The position numbers and the translations under genes were made by a program. A stretch of DNA of 64,000 nt from Thiobaca trueperi. Its GTDB lineage: Bacteria > Pseudomonadota > Gammaproteobacteria > Chromatiales > Chromatiaceae. The first letter of the stretch is position 1; the number at the start of each line of letters is the position of its first letter. Below the pieces are notes generated by a model, which was not told where the DNA came from, ran no database searches, and saw only the letters and a list, made by a program, of their open reading frames with translations. This document shows, piece by piece, positions 56,016 to 64,000 of this stretch. The DNA lies in NCBI RefSeq assembly GCF_004342175.1, contig NZ_SMAO01000004.1:310001-374000 (forward strand), given 5' to 3'.

Positions 56016-56894
56016 TCACCGACAGGTGACGCGTGCCGATTCGATCACGACCGGTTCGTAAGGAATGTAGGTGCGGGACCGGACGTGAGGAGGCTCCCTC
56101 AATGGCTGGGTTGAAATGCTGTCGGCCAGATTGAGGCCAGTAACCACCTCTCCGATGACCATCCATCGGCCGGTTCGTTCGTCCAGGTCACTCAGGGCGA
56201 TTGTCAGCTCCATTCCCGCGAGCTTAGGCGAGAGGGGCTTCAATGCCACTGCACCCCGTTTCACGGGGCGCGACGGTAGGCCTGGTGTATAGAGATAGCC
56301 CAAGGCCTCATTGATCTCCTTGCGCGAGACCCCGATCAAGTTTTTGGCATCAAATTTGTTGAACCAGTGTGCAACCAGATTGTCGAGCTGTGGAGTACGC
56401 TTACCCGACTCCTTGGAGTTGCTGAAGTCCTTCAGCAACTCGAACTGCATGACATCCGTGGCCTGATTGATGTCTGCAATCTTATCCTCATGGAGACCCA
56501 GGGACTCAGCATCAATCTGGACGGGGATTTGGATCAACCCGGAGGGCTGACGTTCGGCCGTTCTGATCTCAATCTGAGGCCTTGTGTAGGCAAACGTCAA
56601 TCCATCGTAGTAACCGACCTCGTTGTTGCCGAACAGGGTCTCATTAAAGACCGGTCCGCGTACGACCGACAGGAATCGCTCGATGGCTGCTGGTGCGGCC
56701 TGTGGGTCAAGTCGGATCTCAATCCGCCCGGCTGCTGTCTCCATAATGAGGTAAGGGGTCACCCCAGCCCCTGCGGGGCAGGGCGATCCCGGAGTGGCTG
56801 GCTCTGCTGTCATTGGTCCTCTGCCAGGAATCGCCAAGAGGACTACGAGTCCCATGCCAAGGACGAGAAGCTGCAGTCTCAAGGAACGAATCAT
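56016..56894 (-). CDS. Exported cyclophilin-type peptidyl-prolyl isomerase
   Basis: 292 aa. A signal peptide (RLQLLVLGMGLVVLLAIPG) is followed by a cyclophilin domain beginning METAAGRIEIRLDPQAAPAAIERFLSVVRG with YYDGLTFAYTRP, and a C-terminal MELTIALSDLDERTGRWMVIGEVVTGLNLADSIST. The central active-site region is unusual and includes a ~90-residue insertion (IADINQATDVMQFELLKDF and onward), so isomerase activity is uncertain. It lies ~190 bases upstream of the large secreted protein in the same orientation, between the MITE copies; the two may work together outside the cytoplasm. ATG 56894 chosen for the signal peptide; the frame continues into the MITE. Confidence 0.78.
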   Translation of the reverse strand: MIRSLRLQLLVLGMGLVVLLAIPGRGPMTAEPATPGSPCPAGAGVTPYLIMETAAGRIEIRLDPQAAPAAIERFLSVVRGPVFNETLFGNNEVGYYDGLTFAYTRPQIEIRTAERQPSGLIQIPVQIDAESLGLHEDKIADINQATDVMQFELLKDFSNSKESGKRTPQLDNLVAHWFNKFDAKNLIGVSRKEINEALGYLYTPGLPSRPVKRGAVALKPLSPKLAGMELTIALSDLDERTGRWMVIGEVVTGLNLADSISTQPLREPPHVRSRTYIPYEPVVIESARVTCR

Positions 56895-56951
56895 TGCGTT
56901 AGCCCTGCGTGCTGGGGGTCCAAAGTGAATGCGCAACCGGTTAAAAGAAAT

Positions 56952-57063
56952 GTAGTTCCCCAATCCGTAGGATGCAAACCGAGCGACTATTGACCACGAA
57001 GCCGCTCCATCTCTCATCAAGAGGGTGACTCCCTCAATCACCATCTACGAATTAGGGCACTAC
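56952..57063 (+). mobile_element. MITE-like element, copy 2 (112 bp)
   Basis: Begins GTAGTTCCCCAATCCGTAGG and ends AATTAGGGCACTAC. It differs from copy 1 at only a few positions and has the same orientation. Together the copies form direct repeats around a ~3-kb, two-gene segment. Confidence 0.78.
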
Positions 57064-57161
57064 CCTTTTCTGCATGACGGGTCGCTTCGGTCGAGACGCG
57101 CCGCGCGGCGGATGGAATAATACACCGCTTCATCCGTCACCCTCGGCCAGAGACCCACGCC

Positions 57162-58475
57162 ATGTCCGACCTCGACCATTCCGCCCGCATCGGCCCACTC
57201 CATCTTGCGCCCGGCGTGCTGCCGCGCCATGGCTGGAGCTTTCTGATCGCGGCCTTTTTCACCATCGGGCTGATGGTCTTCATCTCCATCGGCCAGACCT
57301 ATATCCTCAACGAACACCTCCACATTCCCGAGTCGGTGCAGGGCGTCATCAGCGGCAACCTCGTATTTCTGACCGAGGTCGTCACCCTGCTGCTGTTTCT
57401 GCCCGCCGGGGTGCTGATGGACCGGATCGGACGCCGTGCGGTTTATGTAGCGGGTTTTTTCCTGCTGGCGCTCACCTATGTGCTCTATCCGCTGGCTGAG
57501 TCCATTGAGGCGCTGTACCTCTACCGCGTCATCTATGCGCTGGGGGTGGTTGCGGTCGCTGGCGGTCTGTCGACCGTGCTGGCCGACTACCCAGCCGAAC
57601 GCTCGCGCGGCAAGCTGGTGGCGATGGTGGGATTGCTGAGCGGTCTGGGCGTGGTCTTCATCAGCCAGGGGTTCGGCGCGGTGCCCAAGGTTCTGGTCGG
57701 TATGGGCTTCGACGGGGTCGCTGCCGGCCGTCTGACCCATTTCATCGTCGCCGGGCTCTCGGTGGCCGTTGCGCTCTTCATCTGGTGGGGACTCAAGCCC
57801 GGCCTGCCGATCAGTCACGAAGACCGTCCCAGCGTGCGCGAACTGCTGGTTGGCGGTTTTTCGCAGGCGCGCAATCCGCGCATCCTGCTGGCCTATTCGG
57901 CGGCCTTCATCGCACGCGGCGATCAGTCGATCAACGCCATCTTTCTGATTCTCTGGGGCACGCTTGCCGGCAAGGCGGCGGGGCTGGAGCCGGCAGCGGC
58001 GGTGATGAGCGGCACCTTCATCTTCGTCATCGCCCAGATCGCGGCGCTGGTGTGGGCGCCGATCCTCGGCCCGCTGCTCGACCGTATCGACCGGGTGTCC
58101 GCACTGGCGATCTGCATGGGACTGGCGGCGCTCGGCAATCTGGCGCTGCTGCTGCTCGACGATCCGCTTGCCAGTCATGGACTGATCTTTTTCATCCTGC
58201 TCGGTATCGGTCAGATCAGCGTCTTTCTTGGCGGTCAATCGCTGATCGGACAGGAGGCTCCGCCCGCGCAGCGCGGCTCGATTCTCGGTGCCTTCAATGT
58301 TGCCGGGGCCATCGGCATCCTGCTGATCACGCTTGTGGGCGGTCATCTGTTCGACCGCATCGATCCGCGCGCGCCCTTCGTGCTGGTCGGGATCGTCAAC
58401 ATCCTGCTCGGTATCGCCAGCGTCTATGTCCGTGTCAGATACCCGGTCAGGCCGCCTGTCATCCGGGGGCGCTGA
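57162..58475 (+). CDS. MFS transporter
   Basis: 437 aa with 12 predicted membrane segments. Motif A-type loop VLMDRIGRRAVYVAGFFLL follows the second segment, and a related GPLLDRIDRVSALAI occurs in the second half. Residues ~185-195 are the cytoplasmic central loop (HEDRPSVRELLVGG). The general family is clear, the substrate is not. It starts ~100 bases after the MITE copy 2 and converges on the giant gene at 58503. Confidence 0.85.
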   Translation: MSDLDHSARIGPLHLAPGVLPRHGWSFLIAAFFTIGLMVFISIGQTYILNEHLHIPESVQGVISGNLVFLTEVVTLLLFLPAGVLMDRIGRRAVYVAGFFLLALTYVLYPLAESIEALYLYRVIYALGVVAVAGGLSTVLADYPAERSRGKLVAMVGLLSGLGVVFISQGFGAVPKVLVGMGFDGVAAGRLTHFIVAGLSVAVALFIWWGLKPGLPISHEDRPSVRELLVGGFSQARNPRILLAYSAAFIARGDQSINAIFLILWGTLAGKAAGLEPAAAVMSGTFIFVIAQIAALVWAPILGPLLDRIDRVSALAICMGLAALGNLALLLLDDPLASHGLIFFILLGIGQISVFLGGQSLIGQEAPPAQRGSILGAFNVAGAIGILLITLVGGHLFDRIDPRAPFVLVGIVNILLGIASVYVRVRYPVRPPVIRGR

Positions 58476-58502
58476 CACTGAGGAGCGTCGCAAGGCGGCG
58501 CT

Positions 58503-61500
58503 TCAGTTGAACAGGATCTGAGTGGCGCCAGCGCGTCTGCCAAACACCTCAATGTCTTCACGAACAAGCTCCCAGCAGCTTGCGTGCAGGTTGTCTCGCG
58601 GGCCGGCGATCCTGATCCGCAGGTGCAGGTCGTCGGGTTCCATGAGACAGATACAGAGACGAATCTCGATCGGTCCGGGGTTGACCGCTGCCGGGGTATA
58701 GAGATCCAGCGTGAGTTCAAAGGAGTTGGTGGCGAGACGCGGACGCCGTGTCTCGACCCGGCTCAGTGCGCAGACCGGATCCTTGCCGCGCTGGTGCAGC
58801 GCATAGGTGAGCTCCCGGTCACAGAAGACGCAGATGGTCCGCTCGATCTCGGCCAGATGCCGCTGTACCTCACGCAGGCGCGACGGGTGTTGGGCGCCGT
58901 CGCGAATCTGCTGGCCCAGCACGCGCCGGAGCCGGTCGAATGCCTTGGGCAGGGTGCCACTGTGGAAGCCCCGGCGCAGCATGCCGCGCATGGTCTCGCC
59001 GTGACTGCCGACAATGGCGGGCTCGACGGATGCCGGATGATTGGCGGCGTAGAGCTTCCAGTTCTCCTTGAGTTCCCACACCAGAAAGCCGGCCAGACCC
59101 GGCAGCAGCAGGATGGTGATCGTGATGAATGGATAGGCGATCCATCGGGGTAAGAAGGGGTCTAGCAGGGTGATCATCAGACTGGTGATGAGCGGAAAGA
59201 AGGGCAGCATCAGCTTGTGCGCGATGGTAACCAGCGGAAAGTGCTTGATGGGATTGACCTGAGGTTCAACCAGTACCGTGACATAGAACTGGCTGATGGC
59301 TTCCAGGATACGCCAGAGCGGCGCCAGCATGGATTTCAGCGCCAGTTCGAGCCTGGATTCGCCCAGCCGATGACTCAATAATTCCTCGATCCGGTGCAGT
59401 CCCTGCTGGAAACGCCGGTTCACTTCCTTGAAAAACCCCATCAGTTCCTGCACGAAGCCAATGACCAGGGTCTGGTTCAGGTGTCGCAGAAAACGGCCGG
59501 TGGCGCTGATGCTGTCGTCGAGCAGGCGTCGCCCGGCAGCGGTGTTGCGCACCAGCGCGCCGAGCGCCAGGGCGAAGGCCAGCAACGAGAGATCGGGCTT
59601 GACCAGGGCGCCCTCAATGAAGCTGAGAAGGCCGAGTAAAGGCAGGATCAGCAGTGCGCCAATCAGAAAGGGGCGCAGCAGGTTGCGATCCAGACCACGC
59701 ACCAGACTGGTCTCCAGAAAATGCGTGACCGGTCGCCAGCGCAACAGCCGCCGCACGCCATCGAAGAGGATCAGCCGCAGACTCCACCAGAATCCACGCA
59801 GCAGGGCGCGGGCAGTCAGCAGTCCGAGCCGGGTGTAGGCGATGACGTTGATCAGCAGCATACAACTGCCGGTTAGCCACAAATTCGCCAGATGAAAAGC
59901 GGGATCGACCTCGATGATCAGGCCGATCAGTACGTCGATGGTCTTGAGTCCCAGAAAGGCCAGACCGCCCGGTACGATCAGATGACGCAGCAGCAGCCGG
60001 CCCATCGGGGTGCCGAAGAGCGGCGCGCTGATCTGCTGCAAGCCTTTGATATAGATCTCGCCCGGCTGATAGACGCCGGGCAGGGCACGGGCGGCGCGGC
60101 GGTCGAAATGGGCCAGGCGGTCGCCCGTCAGCAGCTCGTGCGGCGCCAGATCCGGCAGCCTCAGACTGTTGCGGGCAACGATGTCGCGCACATCGGTGAA
60201 CTTCAGATGCCGACGGCGCTGAATCACGTCCAGGAGTTCGCGCAGCAGCTTGTGGACGGCAACCCGTTCGCGGTGACTGCCGGCCGTGAAGCCCGAGGTC
60301 TGAAGTGCGTCTTTGAGATGCGGCTTGAGCGCGGCCTCCAATTGAACGGTGAGACGCTGCGAGAGCGCCTGTAGCGGTTGGCCGAAATGTTCGACATCCG
60401 GGCTGGACCAGCCGAGCTGTTCCAGCCGGTTCAGGGCGACATCGAGTTCGCGCAGCGCCTTGAGATGGGCCTGAACGGGCAGGATCTGACGCAGCCTGAC
60501 CCGACCCAGGCTGAACATCCACTGCAAGGGGCGCAGGTGATAGTAAGTGGTGCGACTCTCCAGCAGCACCTGTTCCAGGTTTCTCAGCAAGCTCCGCGCC
60601 GCGCGCGCGCGCCGTGAATCGAGGCAGTCAGCCCCCAGACGCTCCACCAGTGCCGCCAGTTCCGTTGCGCTTTCCGGGCCGAGCTTCCATTTTGCCGCCA
60701 GCAGATTGGCGAGCGCCTCCTCGGCACCGAGTCGGCGCTGGGTCAGAATGCCGGTGATCTGGGCAATGGTCGCGGCGCAGGGCTCATGCATGGCGTCGAA
60801 GCGCCGCTGCGCCCTCGCCAACTGGTCAATGCTGATGGCGTAATGGTCGATGAGTTCCGCTTGGCTGGCGGTGCGGATCGCCTGACGAAAACGGATCAGC
60901 GCGACATCCAGACGCAGCCCACGCGCTGGCGGGGGAGGTGAGCCGCGCCGCCGGATGCGTGTCGGCAGCCACAGCAGAGGATAAAGCAGGAAGGCCCAGA
61001 CGCCGAGCAGCGTCTCGTGCAGATGCAGACGCCAGTTCTTCCTGGGCTGCCGCAGTCCCTGGCGCAAGGCCGCCAGACAGCGCGTCTCGATGATGGCCGA
61101 TGCCTCCGGCGGTGCGTTCGCCGGATTCGCGTCGCTGTTTCGCTCCGGCGTGACCAGTGGTTCCTGGCGGATGACACGGGTCTGCATGGGATCGAAGTCG
61201 GGATCCGAATAGCCATAGGTCAGACCGCCCGGCAGGAATGGCGGCTGGCTGGGATGGTCGCAGCGCCGGTCGGGCCGGGTCTGCTCCAGCAGGCGCGGCA
61301 GGCGACTGCCGGGGCGGGGTGGAGGCAGATCGAACCCGCTTTCCGTCAGCCACTGATCGAATGTATTCCAGTCGTAAATGGCGGGGAAAAAAAATCCGCG
61401 CGCGCCCGGACTGAAATAACGCAGGCGGACCACGCGCGCGACAAACGCCCGGCAGACCAGTGCCGCATCGAGTCCGGCGGGGATGATCGCGTCGCGCGTC

Positions 61501-61976
61501 AGGATGTCGCGCGCCTCGGCAAAGGCGGGAGAGCCGATCAGCTCGCAGAGCGCGTCCGCGCCGAATCGATGGTCGTTCTGGTCGTCGTCACGGGCGATCT
61601 GCCAGGCACGGGCGACCTCGGCCTCGAAACGTCGCCCCCAGTAATCCCGCAGCAGACGGTTGAAAGCGGCGTGATCGAGACGCTGTTCGACCGGCATCGG
61701 CAGCAAAATCACCTGATCGGGCAGATTGAGCCCTTCGATGACGATCAGTGCCTCGGGGTTTTCCGACTCCAGGCCGCGCAGAAAGGCGGGGGAGGGCATC
61801 AGGTAATAGACCAGGTCCGGCACCGCACTGTCCTGGCCCTGCGCATCGAGATGTTCGGCGACCAGTCGCTCCATGGCGCGCGGGTGAAAGAGGAAAACGC
61901 CTTCCGCAGGCTTGAAGATATAGGCGCGAAACAGCCGGGTGGCGGATTCGGCGTCAAGGGTGGTCTGGGGAGACAC
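58503..61976 (-). CDS. Giant multi-pass membrane protein, unknown function
   Basis: 1157 aa. Residues 1-~320 are soluble with Arg/Pro-rich stretches, a first hydrophobic segment lies near 320 (LLGVWAFLLYPLLWLP), and a long helical cytoplasmic region follows. From ~700 on there is a cluster of about six to eight membrane segments (FLGLKTIDVLIGLII, GSCMLLINVIAYT, LRPFLIGALLILPLLGLLSF, WIAYPFITITILLLPGLAGFLVWE), and a soluble tail contains a CVFC pair. No catalytic motif is recognised. Starts at a GTG (61976) with weak context. Large, well-formed frame with coding-like composition, so certainly a gene. Confidence 0.72.
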   Translation of the reverse strand: MSPQTTLDAESATRLFRAYIFKPAEGVFLFHPRAMERLVAEHLDAQGQDSAVPDLVYYLMPSPAFLRGLESENPEALIVIEGLNLPDQVILLPMPVEQRLDHAAFNRLLRDYWGRRFEAEVARAWQIARDDDQNDHRFGADALCELIGSPAFAEARDILTRDAIIPAGLDAALVCRAFVARVVRLRYFSPGARGFFFPAIYDWNTFDQWLTESGFDLPPPRPGSRLPRLLEQTRPDRRCDHPSQPPFLPGGLTYGYSDPDFDPMQTRVIRQEPLVTPERNSDANPANAPPEASAIIETRCLAALRQGLRQPRKNWRLHLHETLLGVWAFLLYPLLWLPTRIRRRGSPPPPARGLRLDVALIRFRQAIRTASQAELIDHYAISIDQLARAQRRFDAMHEPCAATIAQITGILTQRRLGAEEALANLLAAKWKLGPESATELAALVERLGADCLDSRRARAARSLLRNLEQVLLESRTTYYHLRPLQWMFSLGRVRLRQILPVQAHLKALRELDVALNRLEQLGWSSPDVEHFGQPLQALSQRLTVQLEAALKPHLKDALQTSGFTAGSHRERVAVHKLLRELLDVIQRRRHLKFTDVRDIVARNSLRLPDLAPHELLTGDRLAHFDRRAARALPGVYQPGEIYIKGLQQISAPLFGTPMGRLLLRHLIVPGGLAFLGLKTIDVLIGLIIEVDPAFHLANLWLTGSCMLLINVIAYTRLGLLTARALLRGFWWSLRLILFDGVRRLLRWRPVTHFLETSLVRGLDRNLLRPFLIGALLILPLLGLLSFIEGALVKPDLSLLAFALALGALVRNTAAGRRLLDDSISATGRFLRHLNQTLVIGFVQELMGFFKEVNRRFQQGLHRIEELLSHRLGESRLELALKSMLAPLWRILEAISQFYVTVLVEPQVNPIKHFPLVTIAHKLMLPFFPLITSLMITLLDPFLPRWIAYPFITITILLLPGLAGFLVWELKENWKLYAANHPASVEPAIVGSHGETMRGMLRRGFHSGTLPKAFDRLRRVLGQQIRDGAQHPSRLREVQRHLAEIERTICVFCDRELTYALHQRGKDPVCALSRVETRRPRLATNSFELTLDLYTPAAVNPGPIEIRLCICLMEPDDLHLRIRIAGPRDNLHASCWELVREDIEVFGRRAGATQILFN

Positions 61977-62015
61977 GGGGCGGTGGGCTCGTGACGCTGG
62001 GGTTGGTGAAGGCGA

Positions 62016-62135
62016 TCAGTCTCTGTTACGCGCCCGGACATCACGCGCGATACCAACGATGATCCCGGTCAGGATCAGGAGTACAATCAGCCGCTTCGGT
62101 GCGTTTCCGGAAGGTGGCGGCAAGGGTTGCCGCAC
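62016..62135 (-). CDS. Small single-pass membrane protein
   Basis: 39 codons from GTG 62135: a Pro-rich start (RQPLPPPSGNAPKR), one hydrophobic segment (LIVLLILTGIIVGIA) and a basic tail (RDVRARNRD). It lies just upstream of the giant membrane protein in the same orientation, 39 bases before its start. No other gene is visible in the 61977-62233 gap. Recognised only by its membrane-protein pattern; family unknown. Confidence 0.4.
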   Translation of the reverse strand: MRQPLPPPSGNAPKRLIVLLILTGIIVGIARDVRARNRD

Positions 62136-62233
62136 CCGGAGCTGGCGCCGATGAGCGCGTGAATCATAGCATGTGATCGTTAAAACGCCCGCGCAGACAT
62201 TTAATCGATGATAAGGAGCGATGACCGTCGACC

Positions 62234-62569
62234 ATGCATTATCGAGTCTTTTATCTGTTTGACCGATCCGGCGAATCCGTCTCGTCGGCCAGCGCCGTGG
62301 AGATGAGCGCCCGGACGATCTGCGAGCAACTGTTGCCGCGCCTGCAAAGCGAGGACGATTATCTCGGGATCATCGACGCCGAAGAGAACATCCTCCAGAT
62401 TCTCTACGAGCCGGATACCTTCTGTTATTGGGTGGAATTGCCCCTTGACGCCGCCAAGGCGTCCTACGGACGTCATCTCGATCTCGAACCATTGCGGGAA
62501 CTGATCCTGGGATTGCCGGCCGTCTTTGATCGCGGGTCCATTCCGGGTCTGGAGTACCGTCCCTGGTAG
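62234..62569 (+). CDS. Small acidic protein, unknown function
   Basis: 111 aa, soluble, acidic (residues 36-60 SEDDYLGIIDAEENILQILYEPD). No known family recognised. AAGGAG (62213-62218) lies 15 bases before ATG 62234, and an out-of-frame ATG at 62221 opens a 13-codon mini-ORF that overlaps the start. This arrangement could modulate translation, or the spacing may be tolerated. Convergent with leuA. Confidence 0.6.
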   Translation: MHYRVFYLFDRSGESVSSASAVEMSARTICEQLLPRLQSEDDYLGIIDAEENILQILYEPDTFCYWVELPLDAAKASYGRHLDLEPLRELILGLPAVFDRGSIPGLEYRPW

Positions 62570-62594
62570 TCAGTGCATCACCGGATGCTGGCGC

Positions 62595-64000
62595 TCATGC
62601 CCTGCCCTGACGATTCACCGCCGACAGCACCGCCCGCAGCGAGGCCGCAACCGTATCCCGATCGATCGCCGCGCCCGTGATCCGCGCGCCCTCCACGTCG
62701 AGCTGCACATAGGCGGCGGCCTCGGCATCCGTGCCTTCGCCGATCGCGTGCTCCTGATAGTCCAGAATCCGCAGCCGCTTGCCGCTCCAGGCCGTCCAGG
62801 CGGCGACGAAGGCGGCAATGGCGCCATCCCCTTCGCCGCGCAGGATCCGTTCACCGGATCGATCACCGATACGCGCCTCGATCACGTCATGACCGTTGCG
62901 GTCGAGCCGGTAGCCGAGCAGCCACTGCGGATCGTCGGCGATGAAGCGGGCGCGGAAGAGTGCATGAATGCTGGCCGGGTCCATCTCGCCGCCGCGTCTC
63001 TCGCTTGCCTGCTGGACCAGCGGCGCCAGCTCGGTCTGCATCCAGCGCGGCAGCACCAGACCGTAATCGCGCTCCAGCACGAAGGCCACTCCGCCTTTGC
63101 CCGACTGGCTGTTGACGCGAATCACGGCCTGATAATCGCGTCCCAGATCGGCCGGATCAATGGGCAGATAGGCAACCTGCCAGGGCTGGTCGTCCGTCTG
63201 ACGGCTCAGACATTTGCGGATCGCATCCTGATGACTGCCCGAGAAGGCGGTATAAACCAGCTCGCCCACCCAGGGATGCCGGGGATGAACCGTCAGCCCG
63301 GTGCAGTCGGTGCAGACCCGGATGATCTCGTCGGGGTCGCTGAGATCCAGACGCGGATCGATGCCCTGACTGTAGAGATTCATCGCCAGTGTCAGGAGAT
63401 CGGCGTTGCCGGTGCGCTCGCCGTTGCCGAGCAGGGTGCCTTCGACCCGATCCGCACCCGCCAGCAGCGCCAGTTCAGCCGCCGCCACCGCACCGCCGCG
63501 ATCATTATGGGTGTGCACCGAGAGGATCACGCCCGCGCGCCGGCTGACATGAGTGGAAAACCATTCCACCTGATCGGCGAAGACATTGGGCGTCGCCACC
63601 TCGACGGTCGCCGGCAGATTGATGATGCAGGGGTTTTCAGGCGTCGGCTGCCAGACATCCAGCACCGCCTCGCAGACCTCCAGCGCATAATCCGGCTCGG
63701 TCGCGGTAAAGCTCTCGGGCGAATACTGGAAGGTCCAGCGGGTCTCGGGGTAGTCGCGTGCGCCCTGCTGCACCCAGTGCGCGCCCTGACGCGCAATCGT
63801 CTTGATCCCCTCGCGATCCTGGCCGAAGACCCAGTCGCGCTGCACCGGCGAGGTGGAGTTGTAGACATGAACGATGGCCTGCCGCGCGCCGACGAGCGCC
63901 TCGAAGGTGCGTCGGATGAGATCCTCGCGCGCCTGGACCAAGACCTGAACCGTCACATCGGCAGGGATTCGGTCCTCCTCGATCAGCCAGCGCACGAAGT
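62595..64000 (-). CDS. leuA: 2-isopropylmalate synthase LeuA, long form (5' end outside window)
   Basis: First committed enzyme of leucine biosynthesis, condensing acetyl-CoA with 2-oxoisovalerate. The visible 468 codons cover most of the catalytic TIM barrel, with the metal-binding HTHNDRGGAVAAAELA and GNGERTGNADL, plus the C-terminal regulatory domain (ILRGEGDGAIAAFVAAW, VQLDVEGARITGAAIDRDTVAASLRAV) that mediates leucine feedback inhibition. Sequence type matches the fungal/actinobacterial long LeuA class. The frame is open to the window edge; the start codon is beyond it. Confidence 0.93.
   Translation of the reverse strand, partial: FVRWLIEEDRIPADVTVQVLVQAREDLIRRTFEALVGARQAIVHVYNSTSPVQRDWVFGQDREGIKTIARQGAHWVQQGARDYPETRWTFQYSPESFTATEPDYALEVCEAVLDVWQPTPENPCIINLPATVEVATPNVFADQVEWFSTHVSRRAGVILSVHTHNDRGGAVAAAELALLAGADRVEGTLLGNGERTGNADLLTLAMNLYSQGIDPRLDLSDPDEIIRVCTDCTGLTVHPRHPWVGELVYTAFSGSHQDAIRKCLSRQTDDQPWQVAYLPIDPADLGRDYQAVIRVNSQSGKGGVAFVLERDYGLVLPRWMQTELAPLVQQASERRGGEMDPASIHALFRARFIADDPQWLLGYRLDRNGHDVIEARIGDRSGERILRGEGDGAIAAFVAAWTAWSGKRLRILDYQEHAIGEGTDAEAAAYVQLDVEGARITGAAIDRDTVAASLRAVLSAVNRQGRA

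Noticed and set aside
53808-57063. Classic composite transposon
   Set aside because: No transposase is encoded in or beside the repeats, and no target duplication could be identified by eye. Only a MITE-flanked module is claimed.

Overview
The window is a high-GC (about 60-65% by eye) proteobacterial chromosome segment. The gene content and order fit a gammaproteobacterium, most likely a purple sulfur bacterium of the order Chromatiales. Evidence: the nadB / rpoE-rseA-rseB-rseC-mucD arrangement, lepA-lepB-DUF4845-rnc-era-recO-pdxJ, an SAH riboswitch before ahcY-metF, and the dispersed-repeat load typical of that group. The genus assignment is inference. No rRNA, tRNA, CRISPR array or intact transposase was seen.

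Layout. 1-4022: molybdenum genes (modB partial, modC, modD, a small unknown gene) facing moaA. 4023-11345: a decayed sigma-54 activator fragment, then two large carbohydrate-active genes, a GH94-type phosphorylase-like protein and a discoidin plus (alpha/alpha)6-barrel protein, followed by repeat-rich DNA. 11346-17430: nadB divergent from the envelope-stress operon rpoE-rseA-rseB-rseC-mucD. 17614-24147: lepA, lepB, DUF4845, rnc, era, then a repeat block, recO and pdxJ. 24144-30616: folC, dedD (SPOR), cvpA, a zinc-ribbon protein, mazG, a Nudix protein and ispG. 30852-45570: an accessory region dominated by envelope proteins. It holds an MlaA-like protein, a TPR protein, a sensor-HAMP-MFS fusion coupled to a peptidoglycan-binding substrate-binding protein, two convergent periplasmic paralogs, a run of small membrane proteins and a phospholipid-type methyltransferase. 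45664-48909: a fused Mla-like ABC transporter with a non-MCE periplasmic partner and a coiled-coil protein. 48943-53682: trpB2, the SAH riboswitch, ahcY and metF, with repeats and a broken hicB between the last two. 53808-57063: two genes flanked by two copies of a 113-bp MITE-like element. 57162-64000: an MFS transporter, a giant unknown membrane protein, small proteins and the 3' part of leuA.

How genes work together. modBC imports molybdate and moaA starts molybdopterin synthesis. rpoE-rseABC-mucD is a complete envelope-stress circuit. ahcY and metF remove S-adenosylhomocysteine and regenerate methyl groups, with an SAH-sensing riboswitch at the front. The 44914-48909 operon looks like a lipid-handling unit: transporter plus putative PE methyltransferase.

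Most unusual items: (1) paired, inverted 87-89 bp palindromic elements with TTTAAACCGCG termini at three loci, which often supply the stop codon of the neighbouring gene; (2) a double-sensor/HAMP/MFS fusion in an operon with a substrate-binding protein carrying a peptidoglycan-binding domain; (3) a one-polypeptide MlaF-MlaE fusion with no MCE protein beside it; (4) a MITE-flanked two-gene module; (5) a recO whose start codon lies inside a dispersed repeat. All functional statements rest on reading motifs and family resemblance; no database search was run.
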